This document shows, one piece after another, positions 59,912-64,000 of a stretch of 64,000 bases of DNA. The notes below the pieces were generated by a model. That model saw only the letters and a list, made by a program, of their open reading frames with translations. It was not told the DNA's origin and did not search any database. The first letter of the stretch is position 1. Every line of letters begins with the position of its first letter. Made by a program: the position numbers and the translations under genes. This stretch comes from Brevundimonas naejangsanensis (GTDB lineage Bacteria; Pseudomonadota; Alphaproteobacteria; Caulobacterales; Caulobacteraceae): positions 603,501 through 667,500 of the forward strand of contig NZ_CP015614.1 of the NCBI RefSeq assembly GCF_000635915.2, written 5' to 3'.

Positions 59912-62523
59912 ATGTCCGGCCGCAAACGGATCTGGCGGCGCCTGGGCGCCGCGGCCTGCCTGGGCGGCAGCGTCGCCTCGGCCAGCAACGCCGAAGCGCC
60001 CTTCGCGGGGGATGAAGTCATCCGCACGGCGCGCAACTATTCCGAAGTCACCTACGGCGCCGCCGCCGTAGTCCCGGTCGAGCGAGACGCCCCTGACGTC
60101 CTGCTCGCCGCCGGCGCCGCGTCGAGTGTTCCCCCGCGCTCGATGCGGCGGCCGGCGGACCCCAGGATCAGGCGCCCTCGGCCCGGCCGACGCCGGTGCT
60201 GAGCCCGATCCAGGGGCCGCTGACCCTCGATGGCCGCTATCTGGGCGACCTGGCGGGGGAGGTGGATCTGCAAGGCCAGGGGCTGGTCGACGCCGAGGGG
60301 CTGATGGACCTTCTGGGTCCCAGTCTGGCGCCCGCCCAGCGCGACCGGCTGAAGACGATCATCGCGTCGCAAAAGCGCGTCAACATGGCGGACCTGAGAG
60401 GCGAGGGCTTTTCCTTGAGCTTCGATCCACTGGCCCTGACCTTCGTGGCAGAACTGTCGGCCGGGGCGCGTGCGCGTCGGGACGTCAGCTTCAACCGCAA
60501 CGAGTTGGTCGATCCGGCGGCCTTTGATCAGCCCGCCAATTTTTCGGCTGGAGCGAATATCACCATGGCTCAGCAGTATTCGCATTCGGAGAACAGCTTT
60601 GCGCCCCTGGCGGGCGGGGTGGACATGTTCGCCAACTTCGGCGGCTTCGACGGCGTGACGTTAACGGCAGGCGTCGACTACGACGGCTCATCCGATGAGC
60701 GCTGGCGCCGCCGCGAAATCCGCCTCACCAAGGATCTGTTCCAGTCGGCGGTGCGCCTGACGGCCGGCGAGTTCGCACCGCCGGTTGAGAGCTTCCAGGG
60801 TTCGCGACGATTTCTGGGCCTGTCGGCGGCGCGGGCCTATTCGACGATCCGACCGTTCCAGAACGTGCGGCCATCTGGGCGGCGCCAGTTCGTGCTGGAT
60901 CGCCCCGCCCTGGTGGTGGTCGAGGTCAATGGCGTGATTATCGAGCGGCTGCGCCTGGACGCCGGGCCCTATTCACTGGGCGACTTTCCGTTCGGCCAGG
61001 GCGCCAACACCGTGCGCCTGCTGGTCGAGGACAATACGGGCCAGAGAGAGATCGCCGTGTTCGACCTGTTCGGCGGCGCAGGACTGCTGGACCCCGGCGT
61101 GCTGGATTTCGGCGTCTCGGCGGGCGTGCTGGAGGAGGGCGGATCGCTGGAATACGGCTCCGCCTTGGGCGCGTCGGGCTTTGTCCGCAAGGGGATAAGC
61201 GACGTGCTGACCGTGGGCGCCAACGCCCAGCTGGCCGAAGGACGCGGCCAGGCCGGCGGGCTGGCCGTATGGGGCAGCCGCCTGGGCCTGATCCAGGCGA
61301 GCGCCGCTGTCAGTCATAACGGCGACACCGGACGGCAGGGCTATATCGGCTCGATCGACTATCTGCGCGAGACGACGTTCGGCCGGGAAGCTGATCTTCG
61401 CCTTGTAGCGTCAGTCCAGGCGACCAGCCGCTATTTCCAGAGCGCCTTCGAAACCAATGGCTTCAACCGTGAGAGATGGCGCGCCGCCGGCCAGGCGTTG
61501 TTGCGGTTCCGCGCCTATACGATGGGCTTTGGCGCGGCCTATGTGAAGGGGCGGGGCGAGCGGGATCGGACCGACCTCAATCTGAACTTCGGCCGCAGTT
61601 TCCGCCGTTTCGGCGTCAATATGACCGTGCAGCGCACGACCGCCCTGGACGGGCGGGAGGACACGCGGTTCGGCATCAACCTGACCACTCGTTTCGGCGG
61701 GCGGTGGAGCGGCGTGGCCCGCTACGACAGCCAGAACGACCTACGCGAGGTCGGTCTTTCGCGCGCCTCGTCAGGCCGCCTGAACGATCTGAGCGGGGAT
61801 CTGCGCTTCTCCGAAGACGGGACGCAGCAGACCATCGCCGGCGACCTGCGCTACATCAACAACCGCTTCGATGCGGAGATCATCTCAAACCGCCTGGTTT
61901 CGAACCTGAACGACGGCGAGACGCGGCAGGAGTCGCTGTGGCGGCTCTCGACCATGGTCGGTTATGCGAACGGCGCTTTCGGCATTGGCCGATCGGCGCG
62001 CGAAGGCTTCGTCATCGCCACCGGCCACCCGACATTGAAGGGCGCGCAGGTCAGCTTGACGGACTCCAGCGGCTATCCGGTCGCCAAAAGCGGCTGGTTC
62101 GGCCCGGCGCTGGCGGGCATTGATCGCGGCTATGGCGTCCGGCGCTATGAGTTGGAGGTCGATCCCTTGCCGGAGGGGTATGATCTCGGCGCCGGCGTGA
62201 TCCAGGCCTTTCCTGGTTTCGGCAATGGGTATCGTTTTGTCGTCGGCAGCGACGCCTCGCGTACGGCGCGGGGCTATCTGATTTCGCCCGAGGGGCCGGT
62301 GGCCTTGATGGGCGGCCTGATCGTCCCGGCCGGTGCAAAGGACGACGCACAGGGCAAGCCCTTCTTCACCAATCGCAACGGGCGTTTCATCGCCGACGGC
62401 CTGGCCCCCGGACAATACCGACTGGTGATCAAGGGGCGAACGGTGGGCGAATTTGTCATTCCGGACAACGCGGAAGGAGTAAGCGATGTGGGAGAAATCA
62501 AAACCCCTGGCCCGGTGTCATAG
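59912..62523 (+). CDS. Pilus outer-membrane usher with apparent frameshift
   Basis: About 870 residues if continuous. The first ~75 codons (signal MSGRKRIWRRLGAAACLGG..., then TYGAAAVVPVERDAPDVLLAAGAASSVPP) are in one frame; from ~60136 the coding sense continues in another frame (ALDAAAGGPQDQAPSARPTP then PIQGPLTLDGRYLGDLAGEVDL) and runs to 62523 with plug, barrel and C-terminal domains (RAYSTIRPFQNVRPSGRRQFVLDRP, GAQVSLTDSSGYPVAKSGWFGPALAG). Adding one C to the run at 60131-60135 joins them exactly. Otherwise the second part could start at GTG 60196 but would lack a signal. Sequencing error, phase-variable slippage or a fresh mutation are all possible. Confidence 0.82.
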
Positions 62524-63421
62524 GGCGCAAGGGCGGCTGATGATCGGGACAGCGGGCCTGCTTGCGGCTGCAGCCCTGGCGTCCAGCGTCTCGGCCCAGA
62601 CATGCGAGCTGGCGGCGCGGGACGGGCCGCAGACGGTGCGGATCGAGTACAACCCCTTCGCCATCGGACCGTCGTCCGGCGCGCTGGACATCGACCTGGA
62701 GAACCGGGGCGACGCCGCCTGCGATGTGCGGATGTCGTTCACCGACGACGTCGGCGTTGAAGTCACCAGCGTGATCCTGGGTAATGTGGGCGTGCAATTC
62801 CGGCCGCGTGAGGCGTCGGGCGTGCAGATGGCCGATGTGCAGACAGCCGTGTTCCAATATCAGCTCGCTCCGGGCGCCAAGGGGCAGGCCCAGTTCGACG
62901 CCGCTGTGGTGCAGGGAGCGGTGGCCGACGCCGGCGAATACGGCGTGAATCTGCGTCTGGTCGTGAAGACGGCGGACGGCGAACCGATCGGAGCGCCGAT
63001 CCCGGTGCGGCTGATCCTTCAGGCGACGCCCAGAGCGCAACTGAATCTGGCGGGCGCAGCGGGAGCCTTCGGCACGGGCTCCAGCGTTGAGGTCGTGGAT
63101 TTCGGCGAGGCGATCGCCGGCGTCACCCGGCGGATATTCCTTCAGGTCCGCGCCAATACGATGGCGACGGTGTCGGTTTCGTCTCAGCACGGCGGCGTCA
63201 TGCGCCGGGTGGAGGAGGCGCCCGACGCCCCGGCCTTGCCCTACACAGTGGATTTGGACGGTGATGGTGTTGATCTGTCGACCCTGTGGACAAAACAGAT
63301 TGATCCGCCGCGGACCCTGGCCGGTATTTCCATTCCGATGACCTTCATTTTGGGGTCTGTCGCCGGCGCCATGGAAGGTCGTTATGCGGACGTTCTGACG
63401 ATAGACATCTCCCCCAAATGA
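62486..63421 (+). CDS. Pilus tip protein / spore coat U-domain adhesin (CsuE-like)
   Basis: 311 residues with a signal peptide ending SVSAQ and two U-domain-like halves: CELAARDGPQTVRIEYNPFAIGP..., and VEVVDFGEAIAGVTRRIFLQVRANTMATVSVSSQHGGVMRRVEE (by position ~205-250). Two-domain proteins at this place in Csu clusters are tip adhesins. It overlaps the usher end by 38 bases and has a strong GGAAGGAG site. It completes a compact four-gene chaperone-usher system. Confidence 0.8.
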   Translation: MWEKSKPLARCHRAQGRLMIGTAGLLAAAALASSVSAQTCELAARDGPQTVRIEYNPFAIGPSSGALDIDLENRGDAACDVRMSFTDDVGVEVTSVILGNVGVQFRPREASGVQMADVQTAVFQYQLAPGAKGQAQFDAAVVQGAVADAGEYGVNLRLVVKTADGEPIGAPIPVRLILQATPRAQLNLAGAAGAFGTGSSVEVVDFGEAIAGVTRRIFLQVRANTMATVSVSSQHGGVMRRVEEAPDAPALPYTVDLDGDGVDLSTLWTKQIDPPRTLAGISIPMTFILGSVAGAMEGRYADVLTIDISPK

Positions 63422-63720
63422 ACTGACCCATTTTGGGACTTTATAGCGGCGTGTTAAATTTCGTGCCAGAACGAATTTGTTTACAGCGCCAAGTATGCTG
63501 TTTGTCAGATCTGTGAAGTCATCGAAGTTTTTTATTTAGTGTTGATCAAACGTACCCACTAGGGAGAATCTTTAAAGCGCAGCTTATTAAAATCCCGATT
63601 TCTCATTTTGAACCTTGAAAAGCCACCGATATGCGACCAACAATGTGGAATTAGAGGATGCGCTGTTCAGCTTTCAGGAGCTGATGGTCCTTAGGGCCTG
63701 GCGTGCGGGAGGTTAGGGCG
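63422..63720. other. AT-rich intergenic region
   Basis: About 300 bases between the pilus cluster and the last gene, markedly AT-richer than the surroundings (runs such as GAAGTTTTTTATTTAG). I see no reading frame or stable hairpin. It probably holds the promoter of the PAS-like gene. Confidence 0.45.
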
Positions 63721-64000
63721 ATGATCGGAGAGCAGACCACGACGACGCTTGGATCGGATACGGGGAGCCCCGTTGACGGGTTGTGGATAAGCCGATCTGA
63801 AGCGGCCTTCGGCGATATCCGCTCGTTCCATCCCCCTTCCGCGCCTAGCGATCTACCGGAAGCGGACGCTTGGTTTGAGGCCGATGATACGGCCCGCTTT
63901 ATTCTGGATTCAGACGGTCGGGTTCTACGCACCAACGCCAAGGCGCGCGCCCTGGCTGACTGCGGCATGGTGGGGTCGCGCGGTCTGTTTATCTGCGCGG
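63721..64000 (+). CDS. PAS-like sensory/regulatory protein (3' partial)
   Basis: Open from ATG at 63721, preceded by GGAGG eight bases upstream, to the window edge (93 codons). After a polar N-terminal ~50 residues, the sequence DDTARFILDSDGRVLRTNAKAR is typical of the start of a PAS domain. The output domain lies outside the window; LuxR-type regulators and histidine kinases both begin like this. Position next to the pilus genes makes a regulator of them possible. Confidence 0.6.
   Translation, partial: MIGEQTTTTLGSDTGSPVDGLWISRSEAAFGDIRSFHPPSAPSDLPEADAWFEADDTARFILDSDGRVLRTNAKARALADCGMVGSRGLFICA

Noticed and set aside
1-64000. tRNA, rRNA, transposase, integrase or attachment sites
   Set aside because: I looked for these and saw none that I could support; the island at 14-38 kb has no visible integration scars.

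Overview
The window looks like chromosome of a high-GC alphaproteobacterium of the Caulobacteraceae, most likely Brevundimonas or a close relative. This is an inference from the strong GC bias, several large TonB-dependent receptors with AQ-type signal cleavage sites, tightly packed ATGA-overlapping operons, a Csu-type pilus cluster, and a CnrYXH-like module beside copper genes. I saw no rRNA, tRNA, CRISPR array, insertion sequence or integrase.

Layout. 0-4.7 kb: 3' part of a TonB-dependent receptor (TBDR) and a PhoD phosphatase. 4.7-5.3 kb: decayed remnants of another receptor and of an amidase. 5.3-12.4 kb: copper resistance, with a CnrY-like anti-sigma factor, CnrX-like sensor, ECF sigma factor, CopA, a His-repeat CopB, a CopC-like protein, a PepSY protein, and a CopC-CopD pair. 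12.8-14.2 kb: small stress-type genes. 14.4-38.6 kb: a large catabolic island holding an ABC importer with a flavoprotein, a CoA-transferase, a glutaryl-CoA dehydrogenase-like enzyme, a LeuCD-like hydratase, an isocitrate-lyase-family lyase, two NodB/PuuE-like hydrolases, an isochorismatase-like amidase, two GntR/UTRA regulators, an aldehyde dehydrogenase, an FAD aromatic hydroxylase, an Asp/Glu racemase-family protein, a methyltransferase and a TBDR. 39-42.8 kb: DCC protein, DUF3429 protein, FeS photolyase with DUF2256 partner, TerC. 43.1-52.3 kb: TBDR, TetR, and an aldehyde dehydrogenase / di-haem cytochrome / beta-helix operon opposite a truncated thiolase and FadD. 52.4-58.4 kb: a BASS-family transporter and a TolC-HlyD-double permease export operon. 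58.5-63.4 kb: Csu-type pilus genes with an apparent frameshift in the usher. The window ends inside a PAS-like gene.

The most interesting signals are regulatory. AT-rich palindromes sit just upstream of nearly every transcription unit of the catabolic island: one class is GTATY-N6-RATAC, the other TGRTATA-N4-TATRYCA. Two GntR regulators lie in the middle, so the scattered operons look like one regulon for an unidentified, probably ring-derived, dicarboxylate-forming substrate. Separately, a near-perfect 21-bp palindrome lies between the TBDR at 43.1 kb and tetR, and a diverged copy with the same GAA-N5-TTC core lies upstream of the beta-helix/cytochrome operon. This ties those units, and perhaps fadD, into a second regulon of unknown substrate.

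Two apparent frameshifts, in the amidase remnant and the pilus usher, both fall in five-base C/G runs and are both repaired by adding one base. Homopolymer sequencing error should therefore be considered before calling the usher broken.
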